A stretch of 64,000 nt of DNA from Filimonas sp. (lineage in GTDB: Bacteria > Bacteroidota > Bacteroidia > Chitinophagales > Chitinophagaceae). A program made the translations under genes and the position numbers. The notes under the pieces are model-generated. The model saw only the letters and a list, made by a program, of their open reading frames with translations, had not been told where the DNA came from and did not search any database. Location of the stretch: NCBI GenBank assembly GCA_017306865.1, contig JAFKHH010000014.1, forward strand, positions 248,001 to 312,000, read 5' to 3'. Each line of letters begins with the position of its first letter. Within the stretch, counting starts at the first letter, position 1. Positions 17,892 through 25,726 of this stretch are shown piece after piece.

Positions 17892-17921
17892 AATTATTTA
17901 TTCTCTTATCCTGGTGTAATA

Positions 17922-19256
17922 CTACTTTGTCTCAATCTTCTCTACACGCTGTTTCAACGCAGCATTCTCTTTTTTCATCTCACTGTTTTCTTTTTTAAGA
18001 TCAATCACATATAACGTTAACTCTTCTATTTTCTGTAAGAGTAATTTTTGCATCTCGCCTACATCCAGCCCTTCTTTAATAACAGTAGCAGCAGAAGGCA
18101 CTTCTGGTAAATGTTTATTCTCTTGTACAAACGCAGCTACCGAGTCTAGTGATGGTAATTTATATGATGGATCAAACACATAATCTGACCAACCGGTCTG
18201 TGTAACGATCACTTTTCGCGAGCGGATATTTCCATCAACGGAAAGTTTTTCTGTGGGGTTGAATGTACCTATACCCACGTTGCCGCCATAAGGATTGATA
18301 TTTAACTTTCCATAGGTAGAACCTGCACTTTCTATCGACTGCAATATTGAATACCCATTTTTTTCTCCTGATACAGACAAACTTAATGAGGTGTATCCCC
18401 CTGTGCCTCCATTAGGATTTCCGATATAGACGGCTTCGGTTCCTTTAGTATTAAAGTAAGCGCCTCCGTCTACAGCGAGCTTCATTCCAAAATTAGATAT
18501 TGTACCAACTCTAAAGTTACCATCTGCATCTAGTCTCGCTTTTTCTGTTCCATCGTTTGTCGCGAATGTGATAAAGCCCCCTGTTTGACCACCACCTCTT
18601 GTAAAATTTATTGCGCTATTTAGCAATCCATAAAACCTGTGTTCGAGCGAAAATGAATTGGCATCAACAACATTTGTCGAAAAATTCCTCACACCTAAAT
18701 AAGTACCAGATCCTGTACTATTTCCTTCGGGCAATCTTGCTAATACTGTAGACAACGCATTTTCCCTTTGCATTGCCATATCTAATATGGCACGCGGATA
18801 ACCTGTACCAATACCCACCTCTCCATTTTGCGTTATTGAAAGATTAGGCGTATTTCCATTAGCAGACGAAAGAAATCCAAGGCTGCGCGAAACACCTTCC
18901 AACTGGATTGAAAACCGTTCTGTTCCAACTTCACCAGGGTTTTCCCCCGACTGTGTCGCTTCGTTTTGCGCAAATACAATGGAATTTCTTGCCCCTGAAC
19001 CAAATATCCATGAATCGTTTCGATCTTGCAATCTACCAGTAATTATAAAATTAGTCCGTCCATAGTCCGTAGCATTATTGGTAAGATAAAACTGGTTAAA
19101 ACCATCATAAGTGCGTGAGCCTTTTACGTGTAATACACCTAATGGAGTTGTGGTACCTAACCCTAAAGGTCCGTTAGAAGGATAAGGATAGGTGTTTTGG
19201 GCAATCAGGTAATTTGCACTTAAACAACTAAGTACAAGCAATATTTTTCTCATCAT
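17922..19256 (-). CDS. Secreted fibre-like protein with C-terminal coiled coil (copy 1)
   Basis: Cell-surface or secreted structural protein of 444 residues. A signal peptide (about 1-19) is followed by beta-rich repeats containing LGLGTTTPLGVLHVKG, VGIGTGYPRAILDM and VGIGTFNPTEKLSVDG, a pattern found in many Bacteroidota surface proteins and in phage tail-fibre shafts. A conserved C-terminal module follows (WSDYVFD...LPSLDSVAAFVQENKHLPEVPSA) and a terminal heptad-rich coiled coil (from about 410) that should trimerise. The ATG overlaps the stop of the preceding paralogue (TAATG). The last roughly 110 residues are almost identical to those of that paralogue. No sorting domain or prophage genes were seen. 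Confidence 0.8.
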   Translation of the reverse strand: MMRKILLVLSCLSANYLIAQNTYPYPSNGPLGLGTTTPLGVLHVKGSRTYDGFNQFYLTNNATDYGRTNFIITGRLQDRNDSWIFGSGARNSIVFAQNEATQSGENPGEVGTERFSIQLEGVSRSLGFLSSANGNTPNLSITQNGEVGIGTGYPRAILDMAMQRENALSTVLARLPEGNSTGSGTYLGVRNFSTNVVDANSFSLEHRFYGLLNSAINFTRGGGQTGGFITFATNDGTEKARLDADGNFRVGTISNFGMKLAVDGGAYFNTKGTEAVYIGNPNGGTGGYTSLSLSVSGEKNGYSILQSIESAGSTYGKLNINPYGGNVGIGTFNPTEKLSVDGNIRSRKVIVTQTGWSDYVFDPSYKLPSLDSVAAFVQENKHLPEVPSAATVIKEGLDVGEMQKLLLQKIEELTLYVIDLKKENSEMKKENAALKQRVEKIETK

Positions 19257-20428
19257 TATTTATTTTTCAGTTTTTCTATTTCTTTTTTCAAGTTGATATT
19301 TTCTTCTTGCAACTTATCATCGTTCTTTTTAAGACCAATCACATACAACGTCAGCTCTTCTATTTTCTGTAAGAGTAATTTTTGCATCTCGCCTACATCC
19401 AGCCCTTCTTTAATAACAGTAGCAGCAGAAGGCACTTCTGGTAAATGTTTATTCTCTTGTACAAACGCAGCTACCGAGTCTAATGAGGGTAATTTATATG
19501 ATAGATCAAACACATAATCTGACCAACCGGTTTGTGTAACGATCACTTTTCTTGAACGGATATTTCCATCAACGGAGAGTTTTTCTGTGGGATAAAGCGT
19601 GCCAACGCCAACATTTCCTCCAAAAGGATTTATTACTAGTTTTCCATAACTACTTCCCGCACTTTCTACAGATTCTAAAACTGCATATCCATTAGTTTCA
19701 GCTGTAACAGATAAATTCAGGGATGTTTTTCCTGTTCCCGGATCGCCTATATAAACCCGTTCGCCAGGTTTAGGTTTAAAAATTGCGGATCCTTCAACTG
19801 CAAGCTTAAAACCCTTATTATCAGTTGTGCCTATGCTGGTATTGCCCAGGCGATCAATAAATAAACCAGCCGTACTTTTAGCGAAATTAGTTGTTGCAAC
19901 AGGAAATTTCCAGCCTGCAGTATTGCCCAAATATCCTCCGGAGCTGGCAGTTGCTGCTCCTTCAATAGACTGTTCTGTAAACCCAGTATTTGTTTCTATA
20001 TAAATATCCAGCGTTATAGTTTCACCAGTGCAACCGCCGTTAAGACGACGCAGCCTTAACTCATATACATCTGTATTTGATTTCAACCTTACATCTAATG
20101 CAAAATTTTGAATCCCATTATAATCCATAGAATTTTTTGGTAGTATCTCTATCCAATCAACATCCCCACTTGCATAATAGGTTCCTAAAAATTCATATTC
20201 GCTAATAAATAGTTGATCGCAATTATGGGCCATTACTTTTATTTTGCCATAGGTACCTTTCCCTGATTTATTGATGTAACCAAATTGTACATAACCGTTG
20301 GGGCCAGAAACCGACAGTGTTTTGCTCAATTGATAGGAATTGGGAGCAAGTTGCGCTTTACTTAATATGCTTATAAGAATAATAAAAAGAAATAAGAGCA
20401 ATTTGGGGAAGCTGCTAAAATGTTTCAT
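19256..20428 (-). CDS. Secreted fibre-like protein with C-terminal coiled coil (copy 2)
   Basis: Paralogue of the next gene downstream, 390 residues from the ATG at 20428, which opens a good signal peptide (MKHFSSFPKLLLFLFIILI); the in-frame codons before it are not needed. The N-terminal about 170 residues are unrelated to copy 1 and look like a beta-sandwich head with two cysteines (HNCDQL and NGGCTGE), while the last 190 match copy 1, including the HLPEVPSA and EELTLYVI segments. Head replacement on a common stalk suggests variable surface binding; the ligand is unknown. Confidence 0.8.
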   Translation of the reverse strand: MKHFSSFPKLLLFLFIILISILSKAQLAPNSYQLSKTLSVSGPNGYVQFGYINKSGKGTYGKIKVMAHNCDQLFISEYEFLGTYYASGDVDWIEILPKNSMDYNGIQNFALDVRLKSNTDVYELRLRRLNGGCTGETITLDIYIETNTGFTEQSIEGAATASSGGYLGNTAGWKFPVATTNFAKSTAGLFIDRLGNTSIGTTDNKGFKLAVEGSAIFKPKPGERVYIGDPGTGKTSLNLSVTAETNGYAVLESVESAGSSYGKLVINPFGGNVGVGTLYPTEKLSVDGNIRSRKVIVTQTGWSDYVFDLSYKLPSLDSVAAFVQENKHLPEVPSAATVIKEGLDVGEMQKLLLQKIEELTLYVIGLKKNDDKLQEENINLKKEIEKLKNK

Positions 20429-20606
20429 GGTATTAGGGTTTAATTGCGTTGTCATATTTTTTATTTTTTGATCGTGCATTTATACAATTTTGTTTAATGC
20501 AAGCACACCAATAAACACTACTATGCATGCAGTAGCATTATTGGATGCTTACTTGAAATAATGCCGATTGACTTTTCTTATGGAAATGACATCGGTTTAG
20601 GGTAAT

Positions 20607-20650
20607 CCATTTGAGAAATGGGAATCTTATTCCTTATTTGGTAATAAGAT
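20607..20650. other. Two adjacent small hairpins
   Basis: CCATTT-GAG-AAATGG (20607-20621) and ATCTTATT/AATAAGAT with an 11-base loop (20624-20650), just beyond the stop of the lipoprotein gene. They may end transcription on the minus strand, but there is no clean T-run. The rest of the gap to 20428 shows nothing. Confidence 0.45.
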
Positions 20651-20676
20651 CAAATCTTCGGTAACAAATATACGCT

Positions 20677-21324
20677 TTACTTATATCTCATCAATAGCGA
20701 TAATTGCATTGCGCTCTGGCTACTTAGCTGGCCAAGGTCTTCCTGTTTATTTTCATATGCGGGGCCTGTACTAAGCCAGCCGCCTTTCTTTGTTTTCTCA
20801 GAACGCTCTTCCTTTACATTGATGGTTCTGTTCCAGGTTTTATCTTGCTCGTAAATGAGCCAGTTGGCATCAAGATAGATGGTATAATTTACAGATTCTG
20901 CACTATTGTTTGTATTGATCAGTTTGGTTAAGGTATTATCCTTTACGATACCGCCACTGCAATCTTTCAGTACAAAGAGAAGCGCAGAATTGTATTGTTT
21001 TTGTAACGCCAGTACAGTCCTGGAATCGCCTTTTACCAGCAACTGTTTTACGGAATCGGCAGTAATGGTGTCTACAATAATTTCCCGCCCAAGTCTTGAT
21101 CGTAGTTCTGCGCGAATGCGTTGACAATAATCTTTTTTTGTCTGCTCTGTCAGCCTTCCATTCCGGGTGCCGCTAAAATCAGAAATGCTGGCGTCGAGTA
21201 TTACAACCGGAGATGTCACTTGTGTTAGCATTACCGGGTCGGGGCCGGCTTCTTTTTTACCGATGGAAACAGCTTTGCAGGAATAGAGGAGTAACACAAT
21301 TGCAGCAGATATGATTAGTCGCAT
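20677..21324 (-). CDS. Hypothetical lipoprotein
   Basis: Not recognised. It has 215 residues with a lipoprotein signal: a short hydrophobic stretch ending in LLYSC (Cys16), so it should be anchored in a membrane. The body has a VVILDASISDF strand, a YCQRIRAELRSRLG helix and a C-terminal EERSEKTKKGG basic patch. It is a single gene, divergent from the DUF3108-like gene. The pattern (signal, then Asp/Ser-rich strands, one lone domain) is that of many Bacteroidota cell-envelope proteins of unknown role. Confidence 0.75.
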   Translation of the reverse strand: MRLIISAAIVLLLYSCKAVSIGKKEAGPDPVMLTQVTSPVVILDASISDFSGTRNGRLTEQTKKDYCQRIRAELRSRLGREIIVDTITADSVKQLLVKGDSRTVLALQKQYNSALLFVLKDCSGGIVKDNTLTKLINTNNSAESVNYTIYLDANWLIYEQDKTWNRTINVKEERSEKTKKGGWLSTGPAYENKQEDLGQLSSQSAMQLSLLMRYK

Positions 21325-21556
21325 AGCATAATATATACCACCAAGATACTACAGGAATAAACGTTGTTGCCTGAAAAATGGACAAACAAGCTGAATTACC
21401 CTGCGAGGTGCATGGTATAAGGCATCTACCTGATACTTTAAGCCCCTTTCATTACACCCTCCGCCATTCATCACCCGTTCATACCATTACTCCAACTGTG
21501 GTTATAACCGGCAGAATGCACACGCTACATTTAGTTTCTATTTTAATTTTAATACA

Positions 21557-22339
21557 ATGAAAAACTTCTGCACGATTGCGTTACTTGGCATTTTGGCAAC
21601 ATCTGCTCAAAATGTGACAGCTCAGAAAAAAGATACGGTGATCATCGATGCCAATAAGCTCAGCACGTCTTATCTGAAACCAGGCATGAACAGGTATCTT
21701 GTTTATTTTAAAATGGGAAAAGACAGTACCCGCTCCCGTTATCAACTCTGGTCGAGAAAGGTTGATTTTATCTCTTACCAAAACCGTGATGCCATCAGCA
21801 TTACACAGGAATGGGAAGACAACCAGTCTATTATACACAAAGTATATTCCGTGTGCGACCGAAAAACGTTTGCTCCATTATTTCATGAGAGCTGGTGGTC
21901 TACAAGAGGATCATCTAAAGCAGACTTCATCAGTAAACAGTTTTACCTGCGTGATACGTTATTGACTGCGAATGATACAGCTAAGGCTAAACAAAATATA
22001 CTACAAGCTTTCAATGCCGCACAGAATCAATATGTGCTGAACTGGCACCTGGACCTGGAAACTTTCCCTTTGCTACCTTTCAAAGATGGCGTTACGTTTA
22101 TGATCAATTATTACGATCCGGGGTTCTCAGCTCCACAACAGGTTGCTTACACTGTTGCCGGTAGTGCGCAACTGGAAGGATACGATAATCAGAAAATAGA
22201 TTGTTGGCTGCTTACGCATAGTTCACCTGGCAATAATGAAACATTCTGGATAAGTAAGAAAACGCATGAGGTACTGAAGCTGGAACAGGAATTTGGCGGG
22301 CGATACAGGTATAAGATAAAGCTTGGCTATAGTATTTAA
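21557..22339 (+). CDS. Secreted DUF3108-like protein
   Basis: Exported protein of 260 residues with a signal peptide at 1-22. The rest is a predicted beta-barrel/sandwich resembling DUF3108: paired strands with ITQEWEDN, GSAQLEGYDNQKIDCWLLTH and a final KLEQEFGGRYRYKIKLGY. Related Bacteroidota proteins are small periplasmic beta proteins without an assigned function. The gene is monocistronic; a TACATTTA box about 46 bp upstream is a weak promoter candidate. Confidence 0.65.
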   Translation: MKNFCTIALLGILATSAQNVTAQKKDTVIIDANKLSTSYLKPGMNRYLVYFKMGKDSTRSRYQLWSRKVDFISYQNRDAISITQEWEDNQSIIHKVYSVCDRKTFAPLFHESWWSTRGSSKADFISKQFYLRDTLLTANDTAKAKQNILQAFNAAQNQYVLNWHLDLETFPLLPFKDGVTFMINYYDPGFSAPQQVAYTVAGSAQLEGYDNQKIDCWLLTHSSPGNNETFWISKKTHEVLKLEQEFGGRYRYKIKLGYSI

Positions 22340-22406
22340 GAACATCTGTGAACTAAAATCCGAAATGCTCCTTTTAATAGTATATATCGGGCAATGTGAT
22401 TAAGTA

Positions 22407-22492
22407 AACCACAAGGGCCGCAAAGGTTGCACAAAGTACACTAAGGCTTCTCTTTGTGATCCTTGTGTAATATCATTGTGACCTTAGTGGTT
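22407..22492. repeat. CACAAGG-type repeat, degenerate copy
   Basis: Left end AACCACAAGG, right end TTAGTGGTT, with an internal TTTGTGATCCTTGTGTAATATC related to the 11702 and 13840 copies. It lies behind the DUF3108-like gene in an otherwise empty 305-bp gap. Confidence 0.65.
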
Positions 22493-22585
22493 ATTGCTTG
22501 ATTGAATGATATTGCACACAGAAAAAATATTTCCCAGTTCTTAGTGCTTCTGATCCTTAGAGATAGTTACTCAAGCACAAAAACA

Positions 22586-22615
22586 AAAAGCATGAAGACA
22601 TTCCTTCATGCTTTT
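22586..22615 (-). terminator. Intrinsic terminator of the membrane protein gene
   Basis: 12-bp perfect stem AAAAGCATGAAG/CTTCATGCTTTT with a 6-base loop. The minus strand continues TTTTTGTTTTTG. It also could stop plus-strand transcripts from the DUF3108-like gene. Confidence 0.8.
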
Positions 22616-22644
22616 GTTATAGGAGGGGTTAGTATGCAATATCT

Positions 22645-23475
22645 TTATTGTGAAACTTTGCTATTCTCGTTGATCTTTATGCCAAGATAAGTGGCATTGC
22701 TAATGCCGGATAATGCGATTAATGTATTATCAAGATCAGGTAAAAAGCCACAGGCTGTATTATTGATCTTACAGATGTAAATAATAGCTGCGATCAGTGT
22801 CCACACCACATTCTGAAAGCGATGAATGCTCACACCATTTTGATCCGATAAAATGTCATACAGGAATCCCTGCGATGGTGTGTTCTGATGGCGACACTCG
22901 TTTGACTCCTGCGCTTTGTCTATAACATTACCAGCAGCAGCAGTAGCGGCACTAATGCCGAGGAGCGCCAATGCAGTGTTATTGAATACAATAGAAATGC
23001 CCCAATATTTGCAAAGCGCCAGGTAGGCATAGGCGCATGTAATGATCACGATCCAGATACCCAATTGTGCACGTGACAAGCTGAAGCTACGGGGTATTTT
23101 ATTTACAGCATCATCTGCAGTATAAGTGGCATATTTGGTTGGATTCAATTTTTGTGCATTCTCCAGCAACAACTGGGGATTATTCACCGTATCACGCAGC
23201 AGGTTTGATTTAAGTGTTAACCAGATGAAAGATATGATCACCAGGAAAATGATCACAAAGGCAGTTATACAACCAAATTCGCTTTTCTTTACGCCTGCAC
23301 AGTTCCGATCTGTTACAGCTACAGTATCTATCAATGATAATTTTGTTGTTACACCACCAGCAGTCACCGTCATTACCGCAGGAAGAGAATCTGTTTTAGC
23401 CGGAATAGAATCATAAGCAAAAGACATAGTATGCACCACGCACACAGCAATAAAAATGAGCAACAGATGCTTCAT
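22645..23475 (-). CDS. Membrane protein of unknown function with two repeated TM modules
   Basis: 276 residues. A signal peptide (1-20) is followed by a short periplasmic part with one Cys pair (DRNCAGVKKSEFGC), a TM helix near 73-90, then two related halves, each with TM helices: FSLSRAQLGIWIVIITCAYAYLAL...LALLGISAATAAAGNVID and GVSIHRFQNVVWTLIAAIIYI...LIALSGISNATYLGIK. The repeated arginine/glutamine-bearing helix plus L-ALxGIS-A pair suggests an internal duplication. The same two-module pattern recurs in other bacterial membrane proteins that have no assigned role. It might be a channel-like protein, but that is a guess. Confidence 0.7.
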   Translation of the reverse strand: MKHLLLIFIAVCVVHTMSFAYDSIPAKTDSLPAVMTVTAGGVTTKLSLIDTVAVTDRNCAGVKKSEFGCITAFVIIFLVIISFIWLTLKSNLLRDTVNNPQLLLENAQKLNPTKYATYTADDAVNKIPRSFSLSRAQLGIWIVIITCAYAYLALCKYWGISIVFNNTALALLGISAATAAAGNVIDKAQESNECRHQNTPSQGFLYDILSDQNGVSIHRFQNVVWTLIAAIIYICKINNTACGFLPDLDNTLIALSGISNATYLGIKINENSKVSQ

Positions 23476-23686
23476 GTTATTCTTTGGATTTAGGCGATGA
23501 GTTACCTTGGGTAAAATTTGGATTGCAAAGACAAATTAAACGGTAAAAGCCGTTTATGCAAGTACTGACGCAAAAATATTTTGTCTTACCAGCAACACTT
23601 CAATCGTTTCACTTTGTTTTATATGCCAAACGATCGCTAACCAATAAGCTAAATAATTACTTTTATTATCTAACGAACTTTCCTGT

Positions 23687-25606
23687 ATGACAGTATCCAG
23701 AAGAAATTTTCTAAAGCTTGGCGCAGCAGGTGGCGCGGGTGTTTTGCTGGCAAACAATTTACTTGCCGCAGGCTATAACCCTGACGATTCTCTTACCGGC
23801 AATGTATTATTGACGGAGTCTTATCATCTTTTAAAAGACTGGGGTGATGGTTTATTGCAAACACAGATTAACCAGCCGGGCACACCGACACTTCATGGTG
23901 GTTTTCTCTGCCCATCCTGCGCAATGGTGCATGGACGCAGCGCTGACGCAATCTTTCCTCTGCTATACCTGGCATCTAAAACAGGTGATATGCGTTACAG
24001 GGACGCTGCACTGAAGGTGTATGACTGGGCAGAAAACACAGTTAGCCTTCCTGACGGATCATGGGTAAATGAGATCAGCTCCAGCGAATGGCGTGGCATC
24101 ACCGTGTTTGGTTCTATTGCACTGGCAGAGTCGCTACATTACTTCTCTTCCCTGCTGCCAGGTGAAACGCGGACACGATGGACAACACGATTGCATGCAG
24201 CGGGCAAGTACGTTTATGATACATTCACTATTGATATAGGCAACATCAACTATCCTGTTACTGCTTCTTATGCATTATCCTTTATTGGGGAAATGCTGCA
24301 CGAACCTGCCTGGAAACAAAAGGGTGCAATGCTTGCACAGCAGGCACTGGAACATCTTACGCCTACTGATAAACTCATCTATGGGGAAGGTCATCCTAAA
24401 CCGGAGTGCAGCGCACAAGGTGCTTATAGCGTAGACCTGGGATACAACGTAGAAGAATCCTTACCCGCATTGGTGCAGTATGCAACCTTTACAAAAGATG
24501 AAAAGGCAAAACAAGCAGTGCTGGAAAGCCTGCTTGCGCACCTCGCATTTATGCTGCCGGATGGTGGCTGGGACAATAGCTGGGGCACACGGAATTATAA
24601 GTGGACGTGGTGGGGCAGCCGCACAAGCGACGGATGTCAACCCGCTTATGCGCTGATGGCAAACGAAAACCCGGTATTCTACAAAGCAGCCCTGATGAAT
24701 ACGCGTTTGCTGCAAAGCTGTACACACAATCACTTGCTGTATGGCGGCCCGCACAATCACCTGCACGGAGAAGCACCATGCGTACATCACATATTGGGGC
24801 ATAGTAAGGCGTTGGCTACATTATTGGTACATGCCAGTGATATTAAGCCCGTTAAAAACTATGCGCAATTGCAACTGCCAAGAGAATATGCAAAAGGCGT
24901 TTCTACCATAAAAGATCTTGCTACCTGGTTATTTGCTAAAGGTGAGTGGCGCGGTACTCTTACAGCAAATGACCAGATGTACACACTTAAGGCTGGACAT
25001 GCAACCGGTGGGGCGCTCGCGCTGCTGTGGCATAATAAAACCGGGCCATTACTAGTTGCAGGCATGACGCGTTACCAGATAACGGAAGCTACGAATATGC
25101 AGCGTGACAGAAGTGGGTTCAATACTAATCTTACACCACGTGTAGAGGTCTTTAAAAATGGGCAGACATTTACCAATATCCTGGATCTTTCTGCTAAGGT
25201 TTCATTTAACGAAGCGAAAGATGCAATACATTTCAATGTACGAAGCAAGCTAACAACAGAAACGGGTGAGGTTTTACAAAAAGAAAAAGACGATACACTT
25301 TTCAACTATACAATCAACAACGATTCTGTTAAGATACAATTACAATACACGGGAGACGTAGCCAATGCAGCTCAATATACTTTGCCAATTGTCTGTACAA
25401 AGAATGAAAAAGTAGAAGTGCTATCTCCAACATCTTTATCTATTCAAAAAGAAAATGCAATAGTAAAAGTAGAATCAAGCAAACCATTCAAACTAACAGG
25501 CGAGACTAACCGGATCTTTCACTTTGTACCGGGAATGGAAGCTATTGCGTTGGTATTTGCAGAAGCAAATGTGCAGGTAAAAATTTCTGTCACCAATAAA
25601 GCGTAG
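23687..25606 (+). CDS. Tat-exported protein, putative polysaccharide lyase or related (alpha/alpha)-barrel enzyme
   Basis: 639 residues starting with a twin-arginine signal (SRRNFLKLGAAGGAGVLLA), so it is folded in the cytoplasm before export. Residues about 40-400 are helical with regularly spaced aromatic and Asn/His residues (GGFLCPSCAMVHGRSADAIF, SYALSFIGEMLH, DGGWDNSWGTRNYKWTWWG, GPHNHLHGEAPCVHH), as in (alpha/alpha)6 toroid lyases and unsaturated glycosidases; 410-639 are beta-rich, as in the sandwich of the same enzymes. The two histidine-rich clusters are candidate active-site or metal residues. I cannot place it in a numbered family. The GH3 gene converges on it. Confidence 0.65.
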   Translation: MTVSRRNFLKLGAAGGAGVLLANNLLAAGYNPDDSLTGNVLLTESYHLLKDWGDGLLQTQINQPGTPTLHGGFLCPSCAMVHGRSADAIFPLLYLASKTGDMRYRDAALKVYDWAENTVSLPDGSWVNEISSSEWRGITVFGSIALAESLHYFSSLLPGETRTRWTTRLHAAGKYVYDTFTIDIGNINYPVTASYALSFIGEMLHEPAWKQKGAMLAQQALEHLTPTDKLIYGEGHPKPECSAQGAYSVDLGYNVEESLPALVQYATFTKDEKAKQAVLESLLAHLAFMLPDGGWDNSWGTRNYKWTWWGSRTSDGCQPAYALMANENPVFYKAALMNTRLLQSCTHNHLLYGGPHNHLHGEAPCVHHILGHSKALATLLVHASDIKPVKNYAQLQLPREYAKGVSTIKDLATWLFAKGEWRGTLTANDQMYTLKAGHATGGALALLWHNKTGPLLVAGMTRYQITEATNMQRDRSGFNTNLTPRVEVFKNGQTFTNILDLSAKVSFNEAKDAIHFNVRSKLTTETGEVLQKEKDDTLFNYTINNDSVKIQLQYTGDVANAAQYTLPIVCTKNEKVEVLSPTSLSIQKENAIVKVESSKPFKLTGETNRIFHFVPGMEAIALVFAEANVQVKISVTNKA

Positions 25607-25613
25607 TTACAAA

Positions 25614-25648
25614 AAAACCTGTCAGGTCTTAAAGACATGACAGGTTTT
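25614..25648. terminator. Bidirectional terminator hairpin
   Basis: AAAACCTGTCA/TGACAGGTTTT stem with an inner GTCTT/AAGAC. It lies between the converging Tat-protein and GH3 genes; the minus-strand side ends in seven T, the plus side in four. A close relative sits at 28199-28231. Confidence 0.75.
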
Positions 25649-25726
25649 CACTAAAAGACATTCCATATTTCACTGATAAAGGCAAACACCTTCGTACGTT
25701 TTCAGATATGGAATATCTATCTATTT

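Noticed and set aside
17922-20428. Prophage tail-fibre genes
   Set aside because: No other phage structural, integrase or lysis genes; both proteins have signal peptides and the common Bacteroidota surface-protein C-terminal module.
21378-21560. Small open frame of 60 codons upstream of the DUF3108-like gene
   Set aside because: No initiation signal, no plausible protein character, and it overlaps the likely promoter of the next gene.
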